From Adenophora triphylla var. japonica (taxonomy: Eukaryota; Streptophyta; Magnoliopsida; Asterales; Campanulaceae), in the NCBI GenBank assembly GCA_022495995.1, contig JAFEMH010002552.1, forward strand, positions 1-64,000: a stretch of DNA of 64,000 nt, given 5' to 3'. Numbering within the stretch: position 1 is the stretch's first letter; each line of letters opens with the position of its first letter. Positions 44,164-54,822 of the stretch are shown here, piece by piece. The notes beneath the pieces are model-generated. The model was given only the letters and a program-made list of their open reading frames with translations, searched no databases and was not told the DNA's origin. The position numbers were made by a program, and so were the translations under genes.

Positions 44164-46974
44164 TGATCAAATTAACTGTTTAAAGGTTAGTCTTAGATTA
44201 TAGTGATATCCCTTTTGTGTTAATTATATTTGTATATAAATGTCTCAGAATTGTTATTGATCTAATAAGTGAATTTATATACAAAAAAATAGTGTTTTCC
44301 ATTTTTCGCTGTACTGGGTCATTTTTTTTAGGTATTTACTTTTTCTTTACTCTGAATGTTGTTAAGTAAGCTGATTTTGACCATAGGGCTGCAATAAACT
44401 AACTAGCATCTATTAGTGGAAAGGCCTTAGTTACCATGTAAGACCGTAATTTGCGTCTTTTATTCGTTCCCATATGGAGAAAGTCTTTTTTGCATACGAC
44501 TTCTGTTTGTACTATTTTCCAAATCTGTATACGTATGTAAGCAGTCACAGTATCTTGTATGTCCACAGGAGGGATGCGGTTGACAATGGATGTTGTTTAA
44601 ATTTGCTGCAGCTTGATAAACTTATAAATCTAATCTGGTGAGTCACCCCCTTTCTATATACAGCATTTTCTTCTGGTCTTCTTGCCCTTGAGAAACTGAC
44701 TCTTTTACTTGTTCATTGGAGCCATTTCCCATGTCTATCCTTGATATGGTAGAACTTAATCTTAACTTGAACTTGAATCATGATGCAAGAAATTACAAAT
44801 TTTGTGCGTTATCTTGTTTAGTTTTTTATTCCCTGTTGATCTTATATCCTTGGCAAACATAGTCTATTAGTTAATTTTTAGTATTATATCAAATAAATAC
44901 CATGCCTTGTCACGCTGGAGTCTGGACCAATTTCTTTTAAATGTTTACTTCAATAAGAGACAAAAGTAACTGCCTTGTCACGCTGGAGTCTGGAGTCTGG
45001 ACCATTTTCTTTTTAATATTTTCTTATTTCTTTGTCCCAATGATCTATCATCCCTTGGTAAAAATTATACTATGGTTTTTCATCTGCGTTTGGAGTTCTA
45101 CTTATTTTATGCTTATGACCAACTTATATAACTTAAGGAATCCAGTGTCTAAAAGCACTTTATTGTTTTCTTCATCTTCATTGGGCATATACTAATTTTT
45201 ATTACTCATTTTCCATACCAGACCTTTAGCAAATTCATTGAATTTCTGACAGATTGGTCATAGGCAATAGGAAACATTGGGGATCTGAGCTGGTTTACTT
45301 CTATTGTATTTATGTAGTATGTACGGTATGTTACTCCCTCCGTCCCGTTCCAAAATGAATGTCCACAAAACTCAGATTTGCTCGAGAGCAAATTTGATTT
45401 TATTTTTATTTTTGGCTGGAGAAAGATTTATTACGTCCTCTGGGATTGTTGTTTAGCTTTGGGGTGGGTATTGTTTGGTGGTACTCCATCCGTTCCAAAA
45501 ATAAGTGCTATTTGATTATTTTGATTTAAAATTTTACTTATATATTAATAAAATATAATGAATTTTGACTCATATTAATAAAATAGTTTGAATTTTACTT
45601 AAATATTAATAAAATATAATGAGTTGACTTGAGGGAAAAACCAGTTTTTATCTAATGCTAAGAAAATAAACTAGTTTTTCAAAATGCATGTCCCATTCTT
45701 TGTAACTGCCACACTAACATTCCAAAGCGACAATGGTTTTAAATTCGTATTTGTAGTCCCTTATCTAATCAAAACTACATTTTAATTTTAAGACATAAAA
45801 TTATCAATTCTATCTCTTAATCCTACTTTAAAAATAAATTAACCATATAATTTCTCGATCCATTTATAATATCTTTAAATGAAACAACTATATCCCTCTC
45901 CCCATCACACTTTCTCTCTCTCTCCTCCATCTCTCCCGTCACCCCGACTTCCGGGCGGTCACTCCGTTTAGGCGAACAGAAAACCGATTGTTCGAGATTC
46001 AACGCTGCTTGGTCGATCATTTGGTTGTTAATGGAGTTGGTGAGATTGGTTAGCATGGTTCAAATAATTCAATGTTGGTCTGGAGAAGCGCAGTTTTGTT
46101 GTCGATTGAATGTAAGGAATTCATCACTTGGCCCTGATTTTCACCTTCTTCCTCCATCTGGTGCGCCTTTGAAGATCGTTGAATGAGGTGTTTAAATGTA
46201 GGACTGTACACATGCGAAGCACTGCTTCGGAAATCGCTTTATTTTGACGTCCATTATGAGTTTCTTTCCTTTGTTCCTTTGTTTTCTTTTCTTTTCTTTC
46301 ATTTCTTCTGTAGTTGAGCTCTGGTTGTCGATTAAGAGAATCCATGGCTATACATGGAATGTAGTGAATGAAGTGTTTAAATGCATTGTTATGAAAATTA
46401 TGTGCCAAATTGTTACCTGATGAATGTTATAAAATTATATGCCAAAGTGTTTATGCCTTGCCCAAATTCATGTATATTGTTGTAATGTCAAGACAATGAT
46501 TATTACTTTGCCTAGTCTTGCTCTTAGTTTTAATAAGGTACACAAATGTATAGGTTGCCATTGTTATCCACATCAGTGGAGAAGTCATTATGCCATGCAT
46601 GTCTATATGATTCTTCTCACTACTACTTTCATGGATTTGGCTTTCACAAACCGAATCGTTTATATACGATAGTATAACAGAAATGCATTTGTTATACTCC
46701 TTTCGTCTCAAAATAAATAATCATTATTGAAAAAAAAATGTTTCAAAAAGGGAGTACCGTTTTTTTTTTTTTTTTTTTTTTTTGCAACTCATTAGTACTT
46801 GACTCAATGATTTATTTTTTGAGAAGCATCGTTTAAGCTAATCTAAAATACTAATTTTGTCCCAAAATAAATGTAAATATGATTTATTTATTGAGAAGCA
46901 TCATTTAAAGTTGTTACAATATTAAGAAGTTCTAGGTTGCCGATCGGAGTTGGTTGTGTTTTTAGTGGTTTACA
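44164..46974. other. Intergenic DNA with MITE ends
   Basis: AT-rich with no convincing gene. A short 27-bp segment (TGCCTTGTCACGCTGGAGTC and flank) is duplicated near 44903 and 44971. Stowaway-type termini occur at 45332-45347 (TACTCCCTCCGTCCCG), near 45484 (TACTCCATCCGTTCC) and near 46697 (ATACTCCTTTCGTCTC), the last with a partner GGGAGTACC at 46750. A T-run lies at 46760-46783. Confidence 0.5.
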
Positions 46975-47935
46975 ATTAAGAATAATTGAGAATTTACCGA
47001 TAAGTTTTCAGTTGTTCGATCGTCAGGGTTGGTCGTCGGGGTTGGTCGCCGGAGTTGGTGGTCGTCAGAGTTGATCGTGTTCTTAGTAGTTTAGTTGACA
47101 ACTGAGAACTTATTGATTAGTTAAGTTCTCAGTTGTTTGGTCGCCGAAGTTGATTGTGTTCTTTGTAGTTTAGTTGACAACTAAGAACTTACCGATAAGT
47201 TCTTAGTTGTTTGGTCGCCGACGTTGATCGTGTTCTTAGTAGTTTAGTTGACAACTAAGAACTTACTGATAAGTTAAGTTCTTAATTGTTTGGTCGCTGG
47301 ATAGGTCGCCGGAGTTGATCATGTTCTTAGTACTTTAGTTGACAACTGAGAACTTACTGATAAGTTCTCAGTTGTTTAATCGCCAGAGTTGGTGATCGCT
47401 GGAGTTGATCGTGTTCTTAGCGGTGACAATTGAGAACTTTGGTCGCCGAAGTTGGTGGTCGTGCGGAGTTAATCGTGTTCTTATTAGTTTAGTTGACAAC
47501 TGATAACTTACTGATAAGTTAAGTTATCAGTTGTTTGGTCGCCGGAGAGGTCGCCAGAGTTGGTGGTCGCCGGAGTTGATCGTGTTCTTAGTAGTTTAGT
47601 TGACAACTGAGAACTTACTGATAAGTTCTCAGTTGTTTGATCATCGGAGTTGGTGATCGCCGGAGTTGATCGTGTTCTTAGTGGAGATAACTGAGAACTT
47701 ACTGATAAGTTAAGTTCTCAGTTGTTTTATCGTCGGAGTTGGTGATCGCCGGAGTTAATCGTGTTCTTAGTAGTTTAGTTGACAACTGAGAACTTACTGA
47801 TAAGTTAGGTTCTCAGTTGTTTGCTCGCCGGAGTTGATCGTGTTCTTAGTAGTTTAGTTGACAACTGAGAACTTACTGATAAGTTAAGTTCTCGGTTGTT
47901 TGATTTCCGGAGTAAAAAAAAATCGCAGGAGTTGA
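46975..47935. repeat. Hairpin minisatellite, about nine units
   Basis: Units of roughly 80-130 bp contain GATCGTGTTCTTAGTAGTTTAG, a dyad and GTTTGGTCGCCGGAGTTG. The dyad has 15-bp arms ACAACTGAGAACTTA and TAAGTTCTCAGTTGT around a CTGA loop (perfect at 47342-47375). Other units carry an AAGTT insertion or changed arms. Compensating changes appear in some units (for example ACAACTGATAACTTA with TAAGTTATCAGTTGT near 47490-47535). Confidence 0.85.
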
Positions 47936-48200
47936 TGGTTGCCGGAGTTGTTGACCGGAGAAGATGAGGAGGGGTGACCTAAGGTGATGGTGGTTGGAGA
48001 GAAAGTAAATTGATAAAGATGGTGAACTTAGTAAAATGATGGGAGAGTGAACTTAGTAAAATGAGAATGAGAGTGTACTTATTAAGTTAGGAATTATATG
48101 GTTAGATGAAATATTGCTTGTCTTATTAGGTTAGATTGATAAGTTTGAAGGATTATATGGTAAATCCCTCTATTTATAAACATTCAAGTGATACTTTTAA

Positions 48201-48480
48201 TACATTCTTCGTCCCATTTGAAGATTCATCATTTGGGGTGGACACAAAAAATAAGAAAATGAGTATTTATATTATAAAACATTGTGAATGGGAAAGAGAT
48301 TGTGAACGTGATAAATTACTGAGATTTAAAAGCGAAGTCCCCAATTCAGGTGTGTTAATATGACAAGTGGGGTATACTTAGCACAATAATAGTAAGCTTT
48401 GACCATTTTAGGAAATATAAACTTTTAAATGGAACACTCATTTGAATAATAAGTGAACCTTCAAATGAGACGAATATAAT
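48201..48480. mobile_element. MITE with TTCGTCCCATTTGAAG termini
   Basis: The left end TACATTCTTCGTCCCATTTG and the right end TTCAAATGAGACGAATATAA are inverted repeats. The inner parts (ATTCATCATTT and AATAAGTGAAC) also pair. No coding capacity. Confidence 0.6.
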
Positions 48481-48753
48481 ATTTGTTAATAGGTGTTAAG
48501 AGTAAAAAGTACTAAGGTATTTAAAAGTGTTCAATGTGATAAAAAAACACAAATGAAAGTGTTAAAGAATGTGAGGGTTTAATAAGCAGATTAAAAACTA
48601 TCGATGGGTAAGTGATGATGTAAAAGTGCAATCAAATGGTCTAAAAAATAAAAAAAATACTACTTATTTTCCACTCGAAAAGACACAAATTTTCATTTTG
48701 GATGTCACATTTAAGAAGACACAATCTCGAAATGATTTTTTTTAGGATAATTA

Positions 48754-48902
48754 TATGTATAATGAAAATTTGTAGGGAAAAACCATAGTGAAAACATGTA
48801 GTCCGTTGGATTGCAATAAATCTTTGTGTACCCCACTGATATTATCCAACGGTTTACAAGTTTTCACTATTAGTTTTTCCTATGCATTTTCACTTTGTAT
48901 AT
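48754..48902. mobile_element. Small fold-back element
   Basis: Two arms of about 58 bp (48754-48811 and 48843-48901) are inverted repeats with some mismatches, around a 31-bp centre. Shared landmarks are GTCCGTTGGAT/ATCCAACGG and GTGAAAAC/GTTTTCAC. Confidence 0.75.
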
Positions 48903-49114
48903 CATTGTCCAACTTTTTAATGCTTCTTTATTCATTGGTCTCACTTGTCATACTTACACTAACTATTCCCTACCCACTTTCTCGCTCTTACATCACTTTT
49001 CATACTCACAACACTTACTCAACTATACACTTTTCTTAATTCTTGTGCAATGCCAACTTTGTGTCTTTTCGGATGAAATTGAGGGAAGATTAAACTTATT
49101 CTCCGAACAAAGAT

Positions 49115-49393
49115 AAGGGAGTGTATTCTCCCTCATTTTTGTGGGCATAAAAATTTAAGAAAATGAATTAGTAGGAAAACGGTTGTGAGTAGATAAAATG
49201 AATGAGATTAATAAGTGGGACCCACAATTTAAATATTTGAAGAGAAAAAGTGAGTGATTGACAGTGAGCCCCATAATTTAAGTGTGAGAGAAACAAGTGA
49301 GACCCAAAATCTTTACCATTTAGGAAAGGTGAAGCTTGTAATGAGACACCATTTTGTGTAAAGGGTGAAGCTTAAATCGGGACGGAGGGAGTA
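49115..49393. mobile_element. Stowaway-like MITE
   Basis: The right end CGGGACGGAGGGAGTA (49378-49393) is the standard Stowaway terminus. The left end TATTCTCCCTCATTTTTGTG is a degenerate complement. The target would be TA. Confidence 0.5.
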
Positions 49394-49424
49394 TATATTG
49401 AGAATTGTTATTCATCCCGCAATA

Positions 49425-50163
49425 TTACTGAATACCCCCGCAATACTAAGTCTACTCAAATGATTACATTAGCTACACCACCTCTCTTCCTATTTTACCT
49501 TTTTTTGAACAATGGCCGGAGACCCACAACGCATCGATGAATTGGCCGGAAAGAATGGCTCACCGAAATACAAATAACAACTTGCCGGAGATGAAGGAGA
49601 TGAAACTTGAACATTACTTTCTCTCCAAAGTTGAAATCAGGTTGGCCCCATCATCACCTGAAGGCAGGTTTTCATAATCATCCTCCAACCAATACGTTTC
49701 CAAAACCTTCACAACCTTCTCATAAATTTCATTGTTGTGGTGACTTTGCAAGTTTTCTATCTTTTCTAAAACCCTCATCATCATCAATCAACCGGTCATA
49801 GTAATTAACATCCCATGTGTTACTCAAGTTCTTCTCAACTTACCTTTAAGATTTTTCCAAGACCCTCTAAGCAGACGTTCACAATTCTTGAATCCAGACA
49901 TACAAGAAGATCACACAAAGGTTTAATGCAGCTTTGGCTGACAAAGTACCTATTCTTTGTAATACATGTTAATTCTCGATTTTTAAATTCATCTTCTTCA
50001 TCTCTCCCAAGTTGTTGCCTGTATTCCGGCGAGTCATTCTTTTCGGCCAGGCTTCATTGATTATGGATCTCTGTCTAGGGTTCAAAAGGGTAAATTAGGA
50101 AGAGAAGTGGTGTGGCTAGTATAATCATTTGAGTAGATTTAGTATTGTGAGAATATTCATTAA
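49425..50163. mobile_element. Long-TIR, MULE-like element carrying a host gene fragment
   Basis: The terminal inverted repeats are at least 80 bp. The left arm 49425-49505 (AATACTAAGTCTACTCAAAT, GATTACATTAGCTACACC) pairs with the right arm about 50083-50163 (ATAATCATTTGAGTAGATTT, GGTGTGGCTAGTATAATC). Long TIRs without transposase, enclosing a host gene piece, fit a Pack-MULE. I could not find a clear 9-bp target duplication, so the class is provisional. Confidence 0.6.
49614..49951 (-). pseudogene. Importin-alpha C-terminal fragment
   Basis: Read from 49951 downwards, the minus strand gives [20 protein letters not shown], then [17 protein letters not shown], a one-base shift, NLSNTWDVNYYDRLIDDDEG, a second shift, then EKIENLQSHHNNEIYEKVVK and VLETYWLEDD, ending at a stop at 49614. 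This is the last armadillo repeats and C-terminal cap of importin-alpha, the nuclear import adaptor, recognised from the conserved [13 protein letters not shown] and LEKIENLQSHDN motifs. Introns seem absent within the piece. The two frameshifts and the missing N-terminal two-thirds make it non-functional. It lies wholly inside the long-TIR element. Confidence 0.8.
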
Positions 50164-50289
50164 TGTTCCGATTGTGCTATATAAGTTTTGTTTGAGTGGG
50201 GCTAAATAGGAAAATTAGGAGATGTATTTAGTAATTATATTTAGGGGGTAAAGTAAAAAAATTGGGGGTGAACGAAGGGCGAACTCTTA

Positions 50290-50759
50290 GGGTGCGCTTC
50301 TGAGTTTTAAAAATCGGGTCAAAGGGAAGAAAAATAGAGGAAATCTAAAATAATTTATTTTCTAAGTTTGCTTTCGATTTTTTAGGAAGGAATTGGAGGG
50401 AAATGAAAGGAAATATTTTGAGCATTTTTCTCCTACACAATCCTCCCAAAAGTGAGAGGAAATGAAAGAAAATAAAATATTATAAAAGAAACTTTTTTAA
50501 TAAACCTATTTTACCCGTCAAATCTAATTTTTCTGTTTCTTTCATTAATACTACAAATGTAATTCTATATTTTTTCATTGTCTTTCCCTTTTTAATTTTC
50601 CTTTTTTAACTCAGAAGTAGCTCGAGAAAAAAAATTAAATTTCTTCCCTTTCTATTACTTTCCTTCCCCTCCTTTCTTTCCCTTTCCTTCCCCTCCATTC
50701 GTTGTAACTCGGGAGCATTCTCTTCCCTTTCTCTTCCTTTGAAACTTCGGAGCAAGGCC
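50290..50759. mobile_element. Tourist-like MITE at the left of duplication copy 2
   Basis: A 470-bp element with imperfect inverted ends GGGTGCGCTTCTGAGTTT and AAACTTCGGAGCAAGGCC, flanked by TTA (50287-50289 and 50760-50762). It has no coding capacity. The paralogous MITE in copy 1 is the one split by element B: its right part is 38302-38502. Confidence 0.7.
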
Positions 50760-50991
50760 TTAAGAAAGAAAGGGCAGCACTCCTAGAACGAACCCTTCTC
50801 TCTTTTGAATAACACAAAACCGCTCGATTTCACCGTCGCCGGAGCAAATGAGACGGTGAGCTTCCTTTTCAACGTTTGATATCACCATAATCAAGGCCCT
50901 AATCTGGTATTCCACTATCTCCAAAACTATGCACAAATTTATGTTTCTGCAGTTTCTTTTGATTAATATATCTATATGATCCTTCATTTCT

Positions 50992-52871
50992 ATGATGAAC
51001 CATATTTCAGTCACGCCTATCACTAAATTTCTCCCCAAATCTGTTTCGATCCAAATTCTGAACCTCCGTTTTCTTTACAAATTAGCATCTTCATCTCTCC
51101 AAACACTAGGTGAACCTAATCCTAGTTCACTTTCAAACCCACTTTACAATTTTCTCCCTCCTACCCAAAATCCCAACAACATAGTTGACCTAATTTGCTC
51201 CAGTCTCAAGCAAAATGATTCAGAAATTATCCTTCTCAAGGATGAAATTCAGGATATCCTTCCTCACTTGGGTACCCGGGAAATTTCCAGGGTTCTGCTC
51301 AGATGCCAATCTGATTCATCTGCAGCACTAGTTTTCTTCAACTGGGTCAAGAATGAACTGGGGTTTAAACCCGATATTCGGAACTACTGTCTGATTTTGC
51401 ATATATTAACTTGGTCTCGGAAATACCCTCAAACAATGAAAGTATTGTCTGAGCTTATAAGGTTGAATAGAGGTCTCGTTGGACCAGAAGACGTTTTTCA
51501 GAACTTGGTTGATTGTTCTGAGGAATGTAGTTGGGAGCCGGTTGTTTTTGATATGCTTCTCAAGGCATATCTTAAAGCTGGTATGGTACGAGAGGGGTTG
51601 AAAACTTTTAGGAAGATGGTCAAGGTTGGGTTTGTTCCTAGTGTCATTTCGATCAATTTTCTTTTGGATGGGCTTCTGAAATCAAATTGTATTGACCAGT
51701 GTTGGGAAGTCTATGAAGAGATAGGGAAAGTTGGGGTGCATGCTAATACACACACGTTCAATATATTGACTTGTGTTTTGTGCAGAGGTAGAGATGTGGA
51801 TAAGGTGAATGAGTTCTTGGAAAAAATGGAAGAAGGATTCATTCCGGATATTGTCACGTATAATACTTTATTAGATAACTATTGTAAGAACGGAAAGCTG
51901 AAAGATGCTCTTTATTTGTATAAAATTATGTATATAAGACATATCATTCCCGATTTGGTTTCACATACTATATTGATTTATGGTTTCTGCAAAGAAGGGA
52001 ATGTAAGGGAGGCTCATAAGCTCTTTCACCGTATGGTTAGTATTGGCATGAATCCAGATATTGTCACGTACAATACTCTTATGTGGGGTTACCGCAAGGA
52101 GGGTATGATGCGTGAAGCAAGGTTGTTGTTGCAAGGCATGATAGGAAATAAGGTGTCCCCTGACAATTTCACCTGTTCTATGTTAGTTGAAGGTTATGAG
52201 AAACAGAATGCATTGATTTCATCTGTAAATGTTGTTGTAGAGCTTCACAGGTTTGGAATTCCAGTCTCTCGAGATATAAATGCTTATTTAGTTCTTGCTT
52301 TGTGTCGAGAAAGTAGGCCATTTGCAGCCAAGAGCCTTTTGGAACGAATGTCTCAAGATGGCCAAGTACCTGATCTTGAAATTTATAATCAATTGATTGA
52401 TTCCTTTTCTAATTGTAATTGTCTAGAGGAAGTATTGCAACTGAAATCTGAGATGGTTTCTAAGAATATAAAGCCCATTTATTGACATATAGAGCTGTTA
52501 TAGGTTGTCTTTGTAGATCAAATAAAAGTGTGGAGGGCGAATTATTGATAAGAGAAATGGTTGAAGCTGGCATCATCCCTGATGTGACAATCTGCAGATC
52601 AATGATAATTGGTCTCTGCAATGAAAGGATCATCACTAGGGCAGAATCATTGTTAAGTTTTTTAGCAGAGGAGTTTAAACTTTTTGACACGGAATGCTAT
52701 AATGCTCTCATCAGAATTTTGGGCAAGGAAGGCAACATTGATAAGTTAATTGAACTTCAGGATAGGTTGCTCAAAGTCGGGGTAGCACCAAATAGCCTGA
52801 GTTTTATGTATGCAATTGATGGATTGTCAAGAAAAATGGGTATTGAAAAACTCACTCTCCTCGAAGAGTGA
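50992..52871 (+). pseudogene. PPR gene copy 2, frameshifted
   Basis: A near-identical paralogue of the PPR gene at 39788. The first frame runs 497 residues and stops at 52485, because one A is missing near 52476: the intact copy reads AAGCCCAATTTATTG and this one AAGCCCATTTATTG. The remaining 129 residues continue in another frame (52482-52871) without further damage. Other differences include a 3-base in-frame loss (EEE to EE near residue 280) and single replacements such as Met to Ile in EVYEEIGK and Cys to Arg in GYRKEG. A truncated protein lacking the last three or four repeats could still be made. Recent loss of function is the simplest reading. Confidence 0.85.
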
Positions 52872-53406
52872 AATATGGTTTGAAGTATGTGGCTGTCTAC
52901 CGGAGAGGGCAAGGGGCCTGGAGTTGAAGAGAAGCTGTGATTGCAGTAGGAATATTGGGGCAGTAGAAGGATGTGACAATGTAGCCTGCAGATAACCAGT
53001 GGCAATTGTGTAAGAAGATTTTGAAACATGTTATTATCACTCCTAGTATTTCACGATTTCAAGAAAGTTGCGGCCGCTGCTGCTGTTAATACGTTGCATC
53101 CTGGTAACTCCAATGATTATTTTCCTTTTTCCTTCTGCTTTCTGTTTTCATGTCTGCTTATACTACTTAAAGAAAAGCAAGGTCACAATTCTCTTATTAT
53201 AGGTCATCGCTGAATATGACCCGATGGTTTGTCTGATTCTGGTATTTCTCTCGTCTACTCCTGCCATCCTACTAATGAGCTCGTCTCTGGTCACACCTAG
53301 AAATCACTCATCCTCCAGAAGCTAGTGAGGAAGACTCCTGCAGTGTCTGTGTAACTGACCTAAAGAATCCATTTGCATAACTGATGTTCTTGTTACTCCT
53401 ACAAAA

Positions 53407-53603
53407 TACTCCATCTTTCCCATAATGATAGTCCCATTTGATTTTTCAGACATTTTATCTATTACTCTATTAATCCCTCTTATTCCTTGGTTGTCAACTT
53501 TGGAAGTTTAATGATTTTAATCCAACAGTTTTGGAAATGGGATTATCTTTTTGGGACAAACAAAAAATTGCAAATGGGAACATTTTTATGGGACGGGGAG
53601 ATT
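53407..53603. mobile_element. Stowaway-like MITE in copy 2, shortened
   Basis: Counterpart of 42139-42420. The left end TACTCCATCTTTCCCATAAT and the right end TTATGGGACGGGGAG are present. An internal part is deleted, and the right terminus joins foreign sequence (ATTTGGGAGG). Confidence 0.55.
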
Positions 53604-53684
53604 TGGGAGGAAAGACTTGAATAAAAGAAGGTACTGCAATGATTCGTGGAGCTCAAAAACGAATAAACAACTTTGATTCTGCAG

Positions 53685-53715
53685 TGGGAAGGGAGGTTTT
53701 GGATCTGTTTACAAG
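53685..53715 (+). pseudogene. Protein-kinase P-loop exon fragment
   Basis: Between a TTCTGCAG acceptor and a GTAATG donor is a 31-base exon that reads GKGGFGSVYK, the nucleotide-binding glycine loop of receptor-like kinases. No further kinase exons are recognisable up or downstream, so this is a relic at the edge of the duplication. Confidence 0.5.
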
Positions 53716-53719
53716 GTAA

Positions 53720-54822
53720 TGTACAGTTACGATCAAATTTTTAGAGCTTTCCATCGATAGGAGTTTACACATATTTTAGCTTGTCACGTTAAAGTTTTAT
53801 ACGGGAGTATATTGACAATCCACACTTGTTCTCAACAACAGTTCGATTTTCAACAGTAAATAGAGAAGAAAAGACTGGATTTTAATTAACTACTTAAACA
53901 ATTAAACTTAATTCACAACTAAAATAAGAAAATAAACAAAACAAGTTAATAATTACCGGATTCAATAGACGAAAAACATACGAAATGCATTCATATATAT
54001 CTCACCAGTATGCAAATTAATCATACAATCAATTCTTGTTTGGGGTTCATTTTATTTAGTAAAATTGGGCATTATCACGTCGTCAATTTAGTGGTCTACA
54101 AATATTACACTTTGTACTAATTACGAATAATACTCAAGAACCCATTAAAACCATAGGAATATAGAACCTACAATTTTGTTTTGCAAACTAATGACAAACC
54201 AAAATTATAATCTTTAAAAGTACGACTTTGACTTTGTATAGATCAAGCAATATCTTTACAATCACCACACACAAATTTAGTTAAAAAGCGAATTACATCT
54301 ACATATGTGATTACATGTGATTGTAGCTAGAAAACTTTGCTTTAATAACACTTATAAAGAACCCAATGTTTGATTATTGCAAGATTAATTAATACATAAG
54401 GAAACTATACATATTACCTCCATTCCGCAGATAAAAGGAGATTAGGCCATTAAATCATATTCATGATTAATATCAACAAAGCTTCAATATTTGCATAAAA
54501 TTTTCGATTGAATCTTTAATATAAAACTTGAATTCTTGTTTACAACTAAAGAAACTAAAGAAGAGAAATAAATCATAAAAGATGTATATGGCTAAATGTT
54601 TTCTATTTATAATAGGGATAATGAAGTATCAAATTAGGAAAACATAAGAATTCCTTATTGAAAAAGAAATATATTAGCTGCTGGCCGAAAATTTGAAAAG
54701 GTCCAAGAGATTATAAAAATTTCAGAAAAGTCCTTCAATTATTTGAAAATATCTAAAAGTTCCTAAAATTAATACCCAACAGGTCCTTGAAAATTGGAAA
54801 ATTCCCAAAAGGCCCTAGAGGG
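53720..54822. other. AT-rich stretch, possible old LTR
   Basis: No gene seen. TTTTCTATTTATAATAGG at about 54597-54614 gives a minus-strand TATA box like those of the A and C LTRs. Joined across the hAT insertion, two GC-rich dyads follow at 56181-56194 and about 56203. It may be a fragment of a fourth LTR of this type. Confidence 0.3.

Larger units (their letters stand above)
50536..53603 (+). repeat. PPR-bearing duplication, copy 2
   Basis: Homologous to copy 1 from about 50536 (matching 21870-21903, then 38302 onwards) to about 53603 (matching to 42416). It lacks element B and the Harbinger-like insertion. Its 3' flank has a roughly 60-bp insertion near 53190-53250 and some deletions relative to copy 1. 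The shared sequence ends inside a MITE terminus. Confidence 0.9.

Noticed and set aside
45332..49393. A single 4-kb element bounded by TACTCCCTCCGTCCCG and its perfect complement
   Set aside because: The 16-bp ends match, but this is the standard Stowaway terminus and several other MITE ends lie between; a nearer partner exists for the right end (about 49115).
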